Positions 25,481 through 34,421 of a DNA stretch of 64,000 nt are shown piece after piece (position 1 is the first letter of the stretch; each line of letters opens with the position of its first letter). The notes under the pieces were generated by a model that was given only the letters and a program-made list of their open reading frames with translations, had not been told where the DNA came from and did no database searches. Made by a program: the position numbers and the translations under genes. The stretch comes from Rhodanobacter fulvus Jip2 (GTDB lineage Bacteria; Pseudomonadota; Gammaproteobacteria; Xanthomonadales; Rhodanobacteraceae), in contig NZ_AJXU01000072.1 of assembly GCF_000264315.1 (NCBI RefSeq), positions 1-64,000 on the forward strand. Reading direction: 5' to 3'.

Positions 25481-25779
25481 GGTCAAAAGCGCACCCCTCC
25501 CCAGCCCTCCCCTGCAAGCAGGGGAGGGAGCGCGAGCTTTGGCCCCTCCCCCTGCGTGCAGGGGGAGGTTGGGAGGGGGTTGTCCGGGCTGGCCGGGAAG
25601 ATCAAAAGCGGACCCCACCCCAGCTCTCCCCTCGATGCAGGGGAGGGAGCGGAGGTGCGCAGGCCTTGGCCCCTCCCCCTGCGTGCAGGGGGAGGTTGGG
25701 AGGGGGTTGTCCGGGCTGGCCGGGAAGATCAAAAGCGGACCCCACCCCAGCCCTCCCCTGCGATGCAGGGAAGGGAGCC
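25481..25779. repeat. Tandem array of a 119-127 bp palindrome-bearing unit
   Basis: About two and a half tandem units fill most of the 391-bp gap between the divergently placed... ppi and ppx genes (both on the minus strand). Bases 25539-25624 and 25666-25751 are identical at an offset of 127. Each unit carries CCTCCCCTGC/GCAGGGGAGG and CCTCCCCCTGC/GCAGGGGGAGG hairpins, and the phrase TCAAAAGCG recurs at 25483, 25602 and 25729. There is no gene here. It belongs to the same CTCCCC-rich class as the elements at 31621 and 56723. Possible role: transcript end of ppx; otherwise unknown. Confidence 0.8.
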
Positions 25780-25784
25780 AAGTG

Positions 25785-27302
25785 TCAGCAGCGGGTGATT
25801 TCGAGGGTGAGGCCGAGTTCCGTCATCGGCGCCTGCTCGTGCTGCAGGTCGGCTTCGCTCAGCGGGTGCTGATCGAGCCAGCTGGCGGGAAGTGCCAGTC
25901 GCAGGCGTTGGCGCGTGGCGGTCAGGCGCATCGGCGGTAGCGACTCGGCGCGGCGGGCGCGGCGGAACAGCACGGCCAGTCGCAGCAACGCCGTGATATG
26001 ACGTGCCAGTTGCCGGTAGCGCTGTGGCAGCGCGGAGACCACGCTCTTGTCCGGTTTGCGCCGGTGCAGTTCGATCACCGCGGCCAGCAGTTGCTGCTCC
26101 TGCCGCGAGAAACCGGCGAGGTCGGCATGACGCAGGATGTAGGCGCCGTGATGGTGGTGCTGGCTGTGCGCGATGGCCAGGCCGATCTCGTGCACGCGCG
26201 CGGCCCAGGACAACCATTCGCGCGCGTCGGCGGCCAGTTTCCAGGGCTTGGCCGCCTGGTCGAACAGGTTGAGCGCGGTCGCTTCCACGCGCCGCGACTG
26301 TGCGCGGTCGACGCCATAGCGGGCGGCCAGGGCGTCGATGCTGGCGGTGCGCGGATCGTCGCCGCCGGCGCGGCCCAGCAGATCCCACAGCACGCCTTCG
26401 CGCATCGAGCTTTCGCAGACCTGCAGGCGCTCGATGCCCAACGCGGCGAACGCGGCCTCGAACACCACCAGTCCGCCGGCGATCACCGGTACGCGCTCCT
26501 CGACCAGCCCGGGCAGCTTGATCGCATTGATGTTGCCCTGTTCCAGCAGCACGTCGCGCAGCGAAGCCAGCGCCGCGGGGGTGATGCCGTCGTCGGAGAA
26601 TTTCATCGCCTGCACCACCGCGCCGATCGACTTGGCGGTGCCCGACGAACCGAACGCGTCGCGCCAGCCCGATTCACGGAAGTCCTCGGCAAACTGTTGC
26701 AGCAGCACGCCGATGTCGCTGGTGGCGCGCTGCCAGCGCTTGCGGGTGAGCTTGCCGCCGGGGAAGAAACGCAACGTGGAGGCGATGCAGCCGGCCTGCA
26801 CGCTCTCGGTATGCAGTGGCGCCAGGCCGCGGCCGATGATGAACTCGGTGCTGCCGCCGCCCACGTCGATCACCAGCCGCGGTTCGCGCGAGGCGGGCAG
26901 ATCGTGCGCGGCGCCGAGGAAGATCAAGCGGCCTTCCTCGCGGCCGGACACGATCTCGATCGGGTGGCCCAGCGCCGCCTCGGCCGCGGTCAGGAACACC
27001 TGCGGCGACGCCAGCCGGCGCACGGTGTTGGTGGCTACCGCGCGCACCCGCAGGGCCGGAAGCCCGGCGATGCGCTGGCCGAAACGGGCCAGGCAGGCCA
27101 GCGCGCGGGTGCGGTGGGCGGCGTCGAGCGAACCGTCCGCACGCAGGCCGGCGGCCATGCGCACGGTGTCGCGCAGGCGGTCGATCACGCGCGGTTCGCC
27201 GTGTTCGACCCGAGCCACCACCATGTGGAAACTGTTGGAACCCATGTCCACCGAGGCGATCAGCTCGCCGTCGCGAATGGGGATTTGTTCCGCCGGGCTC
27301 AA
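25785..27302 (-). CDS. ppx: Exopolyphosphatase Ppx (Ppx/GppA family)
   Basis: A 505-residue enzyme that removes terminal phosphates from polyphosphate. The actin-like ATPase fold opens with ASVDMGSNSFHMVVARV, and the second phosphate loop DVGGGSTEFI is near residue 146. The C-terminal half is the HD-like regulatory domain (VHEIGLAIAHSQHHHHGAYI). I choose a TTG start at 27302 because GGAG lies 7 bases before it and the fold begins 14 residues later; the frame remains open to 27362. It is the last gene of phoB-phoR-ppk1-ppx, placing polyphosphate breakdown under the same control as its synthesis. GppA activity cannot be excluded. Confidence 0.92.
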   Translation of the reverse strand: MSPAEQIPIRDGELIASVDMGSNSFHMVVARVEHGEPRVIDRLRDTVRMAAGLRADGSLDAAHRTRALACLARFGQRIAGLPALRVRAVATNTVRRLASPQVFLTAAEAALGHPIEIVSGREEGRLIFLGAAHDLPASREPRLVIDVGGGSTEFIIGRGLAPLHTESVQAGCIASTLRFFPGGKLTRKRWQRATSDIGVLLQQFAEDFRESGWRDAFGSSGTAKSIGAVVQAMKFSDDGITPAALASLRDVLLEQGNINAIKLPGLVEERVPVIAGGLVVFEAAFAALGIERLQVCESSMREGVLWDLLGRAGGDDPRTASIDALAARYGVDRAQSRRVEATALNLFDQAAKPWKLAADAREWLSWAARVHEIGLAIAHSQHHHHGAYILRHADLAGFSRQEQQLLAAVIELHRRKPDKSVVSALPQRYRQLARHITALLRLAVLFRRARRAESLPPMRLTATRQRLRLALPASWLDQHPLSEADLQHEQAPMTELGLTLEITRC

Positions 27303-27369
27303 GCGCGTACTCCGTGGGGGGCCGGACGCGCATTCTCGCACGCGGATGGCGCAGTGCAGCAATGACCGC

Positions 27370-29481
27370 TCATGCGCAGAACCGCTGCAGCAGGGCGCGC
27401 TGGGCGCTGTACGGCGGATCGTCGCCGGGTTCGGCGCGGACGTAGTGGCCGTCGCTGTCGAGCAGCCAGGCCTGGGTGTTGTCGGCCAATCCGTTGGCCA
27501 GCGTCTCCTCGAACACGCGGGCGGCCAGTTGCGGGTCGAGGATGGGGAAGGCGATCTCGATGCGGCGCATCAGGTTGCGCTCCATCCAGTCGGCACTGGC
27601 GCAATACAGGTCGGGATCGCCGTTGTTGGCGAACCAGTACACGCGGCTGTGCTCCAGGAAACGCCCCACGATGGAGCGCACCCGGATGCGTTCGGAAATG
27701 CCGGGCAGCCCCGGCCGCAGGGTGCAGGCGCCGCGCACGATCAGGTCGATCTCCACGCCGGCCTGCGAGGCGCGGTACAGCGCGCCGATCACCCGCGCAT
27801 CGTTCAGCGCGTTGAGCTTGGCCACGATGCGGGCGGGGCGGCCGGCGCGGGCGTGCTCGGTTTCGCGGGCGATCTTCGCCACCACGCTGGGGTACAGCGT
27901 GAAGGGCGAATGCAGCAACCGTTTCAGCTCGATCACCGGGCCCAGACCCGACAGTTGCTGGAACACCTTGTGCAGGTCCTCGCCGATTTCCGGGTTGGCG
28001 GTCATCAGGCCGATGTCGGTGTACACGCGGCTGTTGCCCTGGTGGTAGTTGCCGGTGGACAGGTGCGCGTAGCGGCGCAGGACCTCACCCTCGCGGCGCA
28101 CGATCAACAGCATCTTGGCGTGCGTCTTGTAGCCCACCACGCCGTAGACCACCTGCACGCCGGCCTCCTGCAGCCGCGTGGCCAGGTGGATATTGGCGGC
28201 CTCGTCGAAACGCGCACGCAGCTCGATCACCACGGTCACGTCCTTGCCGTGACGCGCCGCCTCCACCAGCAGGTCGACCAGCGGGGTGTCCTCGCCGGCG
28301 CGGTACAGCGTCTGCTTGATGGCCAGTACCTGCGGGTCGACCGACGCCTGGCGCAGCAGGTCGATCACCGCGCCGAAGCTCTGGTACGGGTGGTGCAGCA
28401 GCACGTCGCGCTGCGCGATCAGGTCGAACTTGTTGTGGCTGGCGTCCAGCGCGGGCGGCAACTGCGACACGAAGTGCGGAAACTTCAGCTCCGGCCGGTC
28501 CACCCACTCGTAGATCATGCCCGCGCGGATGATGTTGACCGGCCCGTCGCAACGGTAGACGTCCGCTTCCTCCAGCTGGAAATTCCGGGTCAGCATGGCG
28601 GTGATCGATTTCGGACAATCGTCGGCGACTTCCAGCCGCGCCGGCCGCGCATAGCCGCGGCCGATCAGCTCTTCGCTCAACGCCAGCGCCAGGTTCTCGA
28701 TCTCCGCCTCTTCCACCATCAGCTCGCTGTTGCGGGTGACGCGGAACTGGTACGAGCCCACCACCTTGAAGCCCGGAAACATCAGGTCGACAAACGCCTG
28801 CAGCAACTCGGCCAGGAACACGAAGTGGTCGCCCTCGCCGCATACCTCGTCGGGCAGGCGGATGATCCGCGGCAGCGAGCGCGGCGCCCGCACCAACGCC
28901 ATGTGACCTTCATGACCGAACGCGTCGCGCCCCTTCAGTACCACCGCGATATTCAGTGTCTTGTTGAGGATGCGCGGAAACGGGTGCGACGGGTCCAGCC
29001 CCAGCGGCGACAGCACCGGCAGCACCTCGTGCTCGAAATAGCCTTGCAGCCAGCGGCGCTGGCGCGGCTCCCACTGCTGGCGGGTGAGGATGTGGATGCG
29101 CTCCGCGTCGAGCTGCGGGCTGAGTTGCTCCTGCCAGGTGGCGTATTGCAGTGCCACCAGGTCCAGTACCCGGCTGCGGATGCGCGACAGCAATTCGCCC
29201 GACAGCAATCCATCCGGCCCTGGCGCGGCCGAGCCGTAGGCGTGGTGGTGCTTGAGCATCGCCACGCGCACTTCGAAGAATTCGTCCAGGTTGCTGGCCA
29301 CGATGCTGAGGTAGCGCAGCCGTTCCAGCAGCGGCACAGTGGCGTCGCGCGCCATCGCCAATACCCGGAAGTTGAATTCCAGCGCGGCCAGCTCGCGGCT
29401 GAAAAACAGCTCGGGGGCGGACAGATCCACGTCGGCGGGAACAGGGGAAGTTTGATCGGGCATACGTGCATTCTGGCCCAT
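27370..29481 (-). CDS. ppk1: Polyphosphate kinase 1
   Basis: A 703-residue enzyme that builds polyphosphate from ATP reversibly. The N domain includes FFSRELAALEFNFRVLAMA, the head domain follows, and the catalytic C domains carry the two PLD-like His motifs: KTHAKMLLIV near 455 (the autophosphorylated His position) and LEHSRVYWFANNGD near 612. LSTGNYHQGN and the Arg-containing VIELRARFDEAAN are also conserved. Length matches the family. It lies 70 bp after phoR and 67 bp before ppx on the same strand. Start codons at 29481 and 29463 are both possible; neither has a clear ribosome binding site. Confidence 0.96.
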   Translation of the reverse strand: MGQNARMPDQTSPVPADVDLSAPELFFSRELAALEFNFRVLAMARDATVPLLERLRYLSIVASNLDEFFEVRVAMLKHHHAYGSAAPGPDGLLSGELLSRIRSRVLDLVALQYATWQEQLSPQLDAERIHILTRQQWEPRQRRWLQGYFEHEVLPVLSPLGLDPSHPFPRILNKTLNIAVVLKGRDAFGHEGHMALVRAPRSLPRIIRLPDEVCGEGDHFVFLAELLQAFVDLMFPGFKVVGSYQFRVTRNSELMVEEAEIENLALALSEELIGRGYARPARLEVADDCPKSITAMLTRNFQLEEADVYRCDGPVNIIRAGMIYEWVDRPELKFPHFVSQLPPALDASHNKFDLIAQRDVLLHHPYQSFGAVIDLLRQASVDPQVLAIKQTLYRAGEDTPLVDLLVEAARHGKDVTVVIELRARFDEAANIHLATRLQEAGVQVVYGVVGYKTHAKMLLIVRREGEVLRRYAHLSTGNYHQGNSRVYTDIGLMTANPEIGEDLHKVFQQLSGLGPVIELKRLLHSPFTLYPSVVAKIARETEHARAGRPARIVAKLNALNDARVIGALYRASQAGVEIDLIVRGACTLRPGLPGISERIRVRSIVGRFLEHSRVYWFANNGDPDLYCASADWMERNLMRRIEIAFPILDPQLAARVFEETLANGLADNTQAWLLDSDGHYVRAEPGDDPPYSAQRALLQRFCA

Positions 29482-29551
29482 GTACCGGCCCGGTACATCC
29501 GGGCGGCGAATTACGCTTGCGCGGGCTTCCGCACAGACGCGCCGCGGGACA

Positions 29552-30784
29552 TCAGGCGTGCTCGGGCGGCAACAGGCGGGCGCGTCCGAAATGGCAGACG
29601 AAGGTGGAGCCGACGCCGGGCGTGCTGTCTATCTGCAATCGCGCCTGGTGCAGGTTCAACACGTGCTTGACGATGGACAGGCCCAGGCCGGTGCCGCCGC
29701 TTTCGCGTGAGCGGCTGGAGGACACCCGGTAGAAACGTTCGGTGAGGCGCGCCAGGTGTGCGGCGGGAATGCCGAAGCCGGTGTCACTGACCGAATAAAG
29801 TGCGCCCTCGGGCGTGCGCTGCCAGCGGATCGTGATGCTGCCACCCGTCGGCGTGTAGCGCACCGCGTTGCTGACCAGGTTGGACAACGCGCTGTGCAGG
29901 TCGCGTGGCGAACCGAGCAGGTCCATCGCCGCGGTGGATTCCAGCGCGATCTGGTGCCGCCCCTGGCTCAGCGCCAGCGCCTCCTTGTGCACGATCGCCA
30001 GCAGCGCGGCCATCGGCACCCGTTCGTCGGTGACTTCATGCTGGGTTTCCAGCCGTGACAGGGTGAGCAGGTCCTCCACGATCTGGCCCATGCGCCGGGA
30101 TTGCGAGCGCATCTCGGTCAGCACCGGCGCCAGTTCGGGCACATCCTCCGGATCGAGCAGTTCGAGATAGCCGTGGATGACCGTCAGCGGTGTGCGCAAT
30201 TCGTGCGACACGTTGGCCACGAAATCGCGGCGGATCTGTTCGAGCCGGCTGATGTGGCTGACGTCGCGCGCCAGCAGTAGTTGCTGCCGATCGCCAAACG
30301 GCAGCAGGTCGATGCTGAGCTGACTTTCGGGTTGGCCGGGGGCGGTGGCTTCGTACGGCAGTCCGCCCGCGTCCGGATCCAGGCATGCGGCCAGCTCGGT
30401 GCCGGCCATGCGCTCGGGCCAGCGCACGGCGCGGTCGCTCGGCCGATGCAGGCCCAGCAGCGTTTCCGCGGCGCGGTTGAACCAGCGTATGCGCTGATCG
30501 TTGTCCAGTATCACCACCGCGTCGGGCCACTGGCGGGCGGTGGCGTGCAGGTCGCGCAGATGGCTGGCCAGCAGGCGCGACTTGCGCGGCGCGGATGCGT
30601 CGACGGTGGCTGTCGCCTGTGTCGAGCGACGGATGTGGATCAGCAACACCAGGATTTCGGCGATCGCGACCAGGGCGATGCCGGCCATGACGCGCCCGCC
30701 CGCCAGCCAGCCGACCAGTGCGCCCGCAACAAGGCCGGCGAGGAGCAAGGCAGGCAACTGCCAGAGCGGTTTCGTGGAAGGCAT
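29552..30784 (-). CDS. phoR: Phosphate regulon sensor histidine kinase PhoR
   Basis: A 410-residue histidine kinase. Two hydrophobic segments at residues 9-29 and 32-50 leave no large periplasmic domain, as in PhoR. A PAS domain (WPDAVVILDNDQRIRWFN) covers about 82-175. The phosphorylated His is 194 in FVANVSHELRTPL. The ATPase core has NLVSNAVRYTP, DTGFGIP and GGTGLGLSIV. It senses phosphate indirectly through PstSCAB-PhoU, all of which lie 26-31 kb away in this window. It follows phoB after 39 bp. Confidence 0.95.
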   Translation of the reverse strand: MPSTKPLWQLPALLLAGLVAGALVGWLAGGRVMAGIALVAIAEILVLLIHIRRSTQATATVDASAPRKSRLLASHLRDLHATARQWPDAVVILDNDQRIRWFNRAAETLLGLHRPSDRAVRWPERMAGTELAACLDPDAGGLPYEATAPGQPESQLSIDLLPFGDRQQLLLARDVSHISRLEQIRRDFVANVSHELRTPLTVIHGYLELLDPEDVPELAPVLTEMRSQSRRMGQIVEDLLTLSRLETQHEVTDERVPMAALLAIVHKEALALSQGRHQIALESTAAMDLLGSPRDLHSALSNLVSNAVRYTPTGGSITIRWQRTPEGALYSVSDTGFGIPAAHLARLTERFYRVSSSRSRESGGTGLGLSIVKHVLNLHQARLQIDSTPGVGSTFVCHFGRARLLPPEHA

Positions 30785-30823
30785 CGGGCGTTTCAGTCCG
30801 GTGGTGCGGAAGAATGCAATGCG

Positions 30824-31513
30824 TCAGGCGCGGGTGGAGAAACGATAGCCGCTGCCACGCACGGTCTGCACCAGGTCGTCGAGCTTCCACGGTTCCAGCG
30901 TCTTGCGCAGGCGGCGGATGTGCACGTCGACCGTGCGCTCCTCCACGTAGACGCTGCCGCCCCACACGTGATCCAGCAGCTGCGCGCGCGAGTAGACGCG
31001 CTCGGCGTGGGTCATGAAGAAATGCAGCAGGCGGTATTCGGTGGGCCCGATGGGTACCGGGTCGTCTCCGGCAAACACGCGGTGGGCCGGGCCATCGATG
31101 CGCAAGCCGCCGCTTTCCAGCATGCCGTCGCCGTCATCGCCCTGGCTGCGGCGCAGGACCGCCTTGATGCGCGCGATCAGCTCGCGGGTGGAAAACGGCT
31201 TGACCACGTAGTCGTCCACGCCGGCTTCCAGCCCGTTGACGCGATCCACTTCCTCGCCACGCGCGGTGAGCATGATGATCGGGATCTCGCGGCTCAACTC
31301 TTCCTTGCGCCAGCGTCGCGCCAGCTCCAGTCCGCTGGTTCCCGGCAGCATCCAGTCCAACAGGATCAGGTCGGGCACCCGTTCGGCGATGGCCAGTTGC
31401 GCCTCGCGCGCATCGCCGGCCATGGCCGGGTCCATGCCGGCCTTGCGCAGGGCGAACGCCACCATGTCACGAATGGATGCTTCATCTTCGACGATGAGAA
31501 TACGTTTGTGCAC
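30824..31513 (-). CDS. phoB: Phosphate regulon response regulator PhoB
   Basis: A 229-residue OmpR-type regulator. The receiver has the acidic pair in [11 protein letters not shown], phospho-acceptor Asp53 in LLDWMLPG, and Lys in [11 protein letters not shown]. The C-terminal winged helix (about 130-229) includes [20 protein letters not shown] and [14 protein letters not shown]. It starts with GTG at 31513. When phosphorylated it binds Pho boxes; one lies 41 bp upstream of its own start and others precede pstS and the porin in this window. First gene of phoB-phoR-ppk1-ppx. Confidence 0.96.
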   Translation of the reverse strand: MHKRILIVEDEASIRDMVAFALRKAGMDPAMAGDAREAQLAIAERVPDLILLDWMLPGTSGLELARRWRKEELSREIPIIMLTARGEEVDRVNGLEAGVDDYVVKPFSTRELIARIKAVLRRSQGDDGDGMLESGGLRIDGPAHRVFAGDDPVPIGPTEYRLLHFFMTHAERVYSRAQLLDHVWGGSVYVEERTVDVHIRRLRKTLEPWKLDDLVQTVRGSGYRFSTRA

Positions 31514-31553
31514 GGTTCTGCCGTTGGCTTGTGACGGGGATATTTCAAGCGAT

Positions 31554-31575
31554 GAATGTTACGTGGGGATGACAG
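31554..31575 (-). promoter_or_regulatory. Candidate Pho box upstream of phoB
   Basis: On the minus strand the site reads CTGTCATCCCC followed directly by ACGTAACATTC. The first 11-mer has a perfect CTGTCAT core; the second is weak but shares AACATTC with the second half of the pstS box. The site ends 41 bp before the GTG start, and AT-rich TTGAAATAT lies where a -10 is expected. It suggests autoregulation. Confidence 0.6.
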
Positions 31576-31620
31576 CAGGCGCGTGAATGTTGCGGTTGGC
31601 CGCCATCGCCACACCTCTGC

Positions 31621-31809
31621 GCCCGAGGGCACCGTAATCCCCTCTCCCCTGCGGGGAGAGGGCAGGGAGAGGGGGAACACGCCGCGGGAAACCTGCAACA
31701 AGCTGTCCATTCTGCCGAAAAGCCGCGTCACCAATCTTTCCCGCAAGCACCGGCCCCCTCTCCCCAACCCTCTCCCCGCAGGGGAGAGGGGATTACGGTG
31801 CCTTCGGGC
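31621..31809. repeat. 189-bp element with ~54-bp terminal inverted repeats
   Basis: The arms (31621-31675 and about 31754-31808) are near-perfect reverse complements, starting GCCCGAGGGCACCGTAATCC. Each arm contains an internal CCTCTCCCC/GGGGAGAGG hairpin. About 78 bases of unique sequence lie between. It fills the gap between phoB and the bepA-like gene and has no coding content. The size and long terminal repeats fit a non-autonomous MITE. Confidence 0.8.
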
Positions 31810-31848
31810 TTCTGCGTGTATCGACTCGCTCTTGAGAACGCTGCCAGG

Positions 31849-33483
31849 CTACCGGTCGCCGTCTGGCCGATCCTGGGTCTGGATCTTGCGCTTGTGCAGT
31901 TCCAGCACCAGTGGCGTGAGTTCGGCGATGCGGGCCTGGATGCGGACGCGGGCGTAGTAGTCCAGGTCGTCGCGCTTGAGCAGGCGCTTGAGTTGTTCCA
32001 TCGCGTCGAAGGGGCGACCCGAGTAGTAGCTGGCGTCCGCGAAGGCTTCGCCCGCGCGCTCGGTGTCGCCGGCTTTCTCACTGGCGCGGGCGTAGGCGGT
32101 GTAGAGCTGCGGTTCGACCGCATTGCTCAGCAGGGGGCGCAACAGTTCCGCGGCGGTCGCCGCCTGTGCGGGCGCGCCGCCGGTGGTGAGTGCCTGGGCG
32201 TAGGCCAGCGCCACCGCGCGATTGCGCGGCGAGTGCAGGTTGAGCTTTTCATAGATGGCCAGCGCGGCGGCGCGCTGGCCGGCCTGCAAGCGGGCATCCG
32301 CCATCGCCAGTTGCAGGATGAGGTTGTCCGGCTGCTTTTCGATCAGCGGCTGCAACTGTGCGATGGCCTGCGTGCCATCGCCACTGCGGGTGAGCGCCAG
32401 TGCGTAGCCATAGCGCGTGGCGAGCGTGTCGAAGCCGTGCTTGTCGAAGCTGGAGCGGTAGCGCAGTGCTTCCTTGGAGGCGTCGCCGGTCAGCACGCGC
32501 AGGCGTTCGCGCATCAGCGCATACGTCTCGCCACGCTGCTGTGCCGACGGGCTGAACAAGGTGGTGACATCGTGCACGAACGGGATCGGCGCGGTGGTGC
32601 TTTCCCACTGGCTCTTGACCAGGGTGCTGCCGCCCGGACGCAGCTTTTGCGCGGCGATCAGGCCACCAGCGCGCGACTTGGCGTCGCTGATGCGGGCGGA
32701 GGTCACCGGGTGATCCTGCAGCATGCTGGGCGTATTGCCCATGCCGCCTGCGTTGGCGCTGAGCACGTCCTGCATGTGCGAGAAGAAACCGGCCATGCCG
32801 CGCGGGTCGAAACCCGCATTGGCCAGGGTCTGGATGCCGGTGCGGTCGGCCTCGATCTCGTCCTTGCGGGTGAAGTTGATCGAACGTTGCGCGATCAGCC
32901 CCTGGCCGCCGGCCAGCACCGCCATCGGCGCGTCGCCGGTATTGTTGGCAGCGCCCGCGGCGAGTGCGCCCAGCAACACCAGCGCCATCAGGGGAGCATC
33001 CTTGCGTGACGCCTCGAATGCCCGTTCCAGATGGTTCTGCGTGATGTGGCCGATCTCGTGCGCGATGACGCCGGCCAGTTCGCTTTCGTTGCGGGTGATC
33101 GCCACCAGGCCAGCGTTCACCGCCACATAGCCGCCCGGCGCCGCGAAGGCGTTGATCTCCGGGTCCTTCACCACGAAGAACGAAAAATGCTCGTCCGGCT
33201 TGGCGCTGGCGGCAACCAGCCGGAAGCCCAGGTCGTTGATGTAATCGTCCACCAGCGGGTCGTCGACCACCATATCCAGCGCCCGCATCTGACGCAGCAT
33301 GGAGGCGCCGTAAGCCTGCGCTTCCTGCTTCGAAATCAGTGCATTCGCCGAACTGCCCAGATCCGGCAGGCGAACGTTGTCCTGCGCCATCGCCACCGGC
33401 GCGAGCAAACCCGTGCCGCACAGCAGGGCGCGGGTCAGGGCGGACAGGAGGCGCGGCGCGCGGCGGTGTGCTGGCATGGTCAT
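31849..33483 (-). CDS. bepA: BepA-like periplasmic M48 metalloprotease with TPR domain
   Basis: A 544-residue zinc protease and chaperone of the outer-membrane quality-control type. A signal peptide ends at AMAQ (residue 34). The active site HEIGH is at 142-146, with the third zinc ligand in KDEIEADRTG near 210. The C-terminal half, about 340-540, is helical and TPR-like (ALAIYEKLNLHSPRNRAVAL). In E. coli BepA degrades stalled BamA/LptD intermediates. Its phoB-side neighbour is separated by a MITE-like repeat, so it is not part of the pho operon. The glutaredoxin gene is divergent. Confidence 0.88.
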   Translation of the reverse strand: MTMPAHRRAPRLLSALTRALLCGTGLLAPVAMAQDNVRLPDLGSSANALISKQEAQAYGASMLRQMRALDMVVDDPLVDDYINDLGFRLVAASAKPDEHFSFFVVKDPEINAFAAPGGYVAVNAGLVAITRNESELAGVIAHEIGHITQNHLERAFEASRKDAPLMALVLLGALAAGAANNTGDAPMAVLAGGQGLIAQRSINFTRKDEIEADRTGIQTLANAGFDPRGMAGFFSHMQDVLSANAGGMGNTPSMLQDHPVTSARISDAKSRAGGLIAAQKLRPGGSTLVKSQWESTTAPIPFVHDVTTLFSPSAQQRGETYALMRERLRVLTGDASKEALRYRSSFDKHGFDTLATRYGYALALTRSGDGTQAIAQLQPLIEKQPDNLILQLAMADARLQAGQRAAALAIYEKLNLHSPRNRAVALAYAQALTTGGAPAQAATAAELLRPLLSNAVEPQLYTAYARASEKAGDTERAGEAFADASYYSGRPFDAMEQLKRLLKRDDLDYYARVRIQARIAELTPLVLELHKRKIQTQDRPDGDR

Positions 33484-33622
33484 GAGGGGGCGACAATATC
33501 ATTCAGACCACCCATTGAGGGCGCGGTTCGCACCGCGCGGCTACCCTGTACATGCTTGATTTGGCTTCCGCGCGGACGCATGTGTGGGCTGAATCATTTT
33601 GACCGTCCCCCGGAGCGCCGTA

Positions 33623-33886
33623 ATGCCGAAGATCGAGATCTACTCCACCGCCGTCTGCCCGTACTGCGTGGGCGCCAAGAACCTGCTCAAGTCGAAAGGG
33701 CTGGAGTGGCAGGAAGTGCGCATCGACACCGACCCGGTGCAGCGCGATGCAATGCTCCAGCGCAGCGGCGGACGCCGCACCGTGCCGCAGATCTTCATCA
33801 ACGATCAGCACGTGGGCGGCTTCGACGACCTGGTCGCCGCCGACCGCAGCGGCAAGCTGGCGCAACTGCTAGGTGACGCCGCGTGA
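33623..33886 (+). CDS. grxC: Glutaredoxin 3
   Basis: An 87-residue dithiol glutaredoxin, reduced by glutathione and used to reduce protein disulfides. The active site CPYC is at residues 12-15 (STAVCPYC), and the glutathione-binding RRTVPQIFIND and GGFDDLVAAD follow. The ATG at 33623 has CGGAG before it. Its TGA overlaps the GTG start of the next gene (GTGA), so the two are translationally coupled. Confidence 0.94.
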   Translation: MPKIEIYSTAVCPYCVGAKNLLKSKGLEWQEVRIDTDPVQRDAMLQRSGGRRTVPQIFINDQHVGGFDDLVAADRSGKLAQLLGDAA

Positions 33887-34269
33887 GCGACGATCGACTG
33901 GCCGAGTTCACCGCCTTCCGCCAGCGCATGAACGAGCGCATCCTGGCCGAGGACAACCAGGTCGTGCGGCGCTTCTTCGCGCTGGACACGCAAACCTACA
34001 AGGCCGGCGCGCTGGACGTGAAAACCAAGGAGATGCTGGGCCTGGTCGCGTCGCTGGTGCTGCGTTGCGATGACTGCATCAGCTACCACGTGGCCCAGTG
34101 CAAGGAAGCCGGTGTCGAGCGCGATGCGTTTTTCGAGGTGTTCAGCGTGGGTCTCGTGGTGGGCGGGTCGATCGTGATCCCGCACCTGCGCCGAGCCGTC
34201 GATTTGCTCGATCAACTGGAGCAGGGCAGCGCCGACACGGGCACCGCGGGTTGCGCCGACCACGCCTGA
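33883..34269 (+). CDS. Carboxymuconolactone decarboxylase / AhpD-like protein
   Basis: A 128-residue protein of the CMD/AhpD superfamily. The redox-type motif CDDCISYHVAQC (residues 64-75) has the CxxC and the nearby His that AhpD uses in peroxide reduction. It begins with GTG at 33883, overlapping the grxC stop. Coupling to a glutaredoxin supports a thiol-dependent antioxidant role over muconolactone chemistry. Exact reaction unknown. Confidence 0.88.
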   Translation: MSDDRLAEFTAFRQRMNERILAEDNQVVRRFFALDTQTYKAGALDVKTKEMLGLVASLVLRCDDCISYHVAQCKEAGVERDAFFEVFSVGLVVGGSIVIPHLRRAVDLLDQLEQGSADTGTAGCADHA

Positions 34270-34330
34270 CCCTGCGGGATCATGCAACGCTGCGTGCGAG
34301 TATTTTCAAGGCGCTGCGCCTGCTTCGCGC

Positions 34331-34359
34331 TGGTGGCGGCCACTCCTATCAGCGATAAT
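34331..34359 (+). promoter_or_regulatory. Possible sigma-70 promoter of isocitrate dehydrogenase
   Basis: GATAAT at 34354-34359 is a good -10. The hexamer 17 bp upstream (TGGTGG) is a weak -35. It lies 62 bp before the ATG in the only free space before the gene. Confidence 0.35.
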
Positions 34360-34421
34360 TGATGGGTTTCGCGCGACGTTCGGTCCGGATGTCGCGTATC
34401 CCCATTCCAAGGAGTTTCCCC

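Noticed and set aside
25481-25779. Possible CRISPR array
   Set aside because: The unit is about 120 bp, the copies include what would be spacers, and there are no cas genes.
25439-25940. Overlapping open frames over the tandem array, all translating to repeats
   Set aside because: They arise from the CTCCCC-rich repeats, have no ribosome site and no homologous pattern.
26338-29670. 1110-codon open frame antisense to ppx and ppk1
   Set aside because: Covers two well-supported genes on the other strand and has low-complexity composition.
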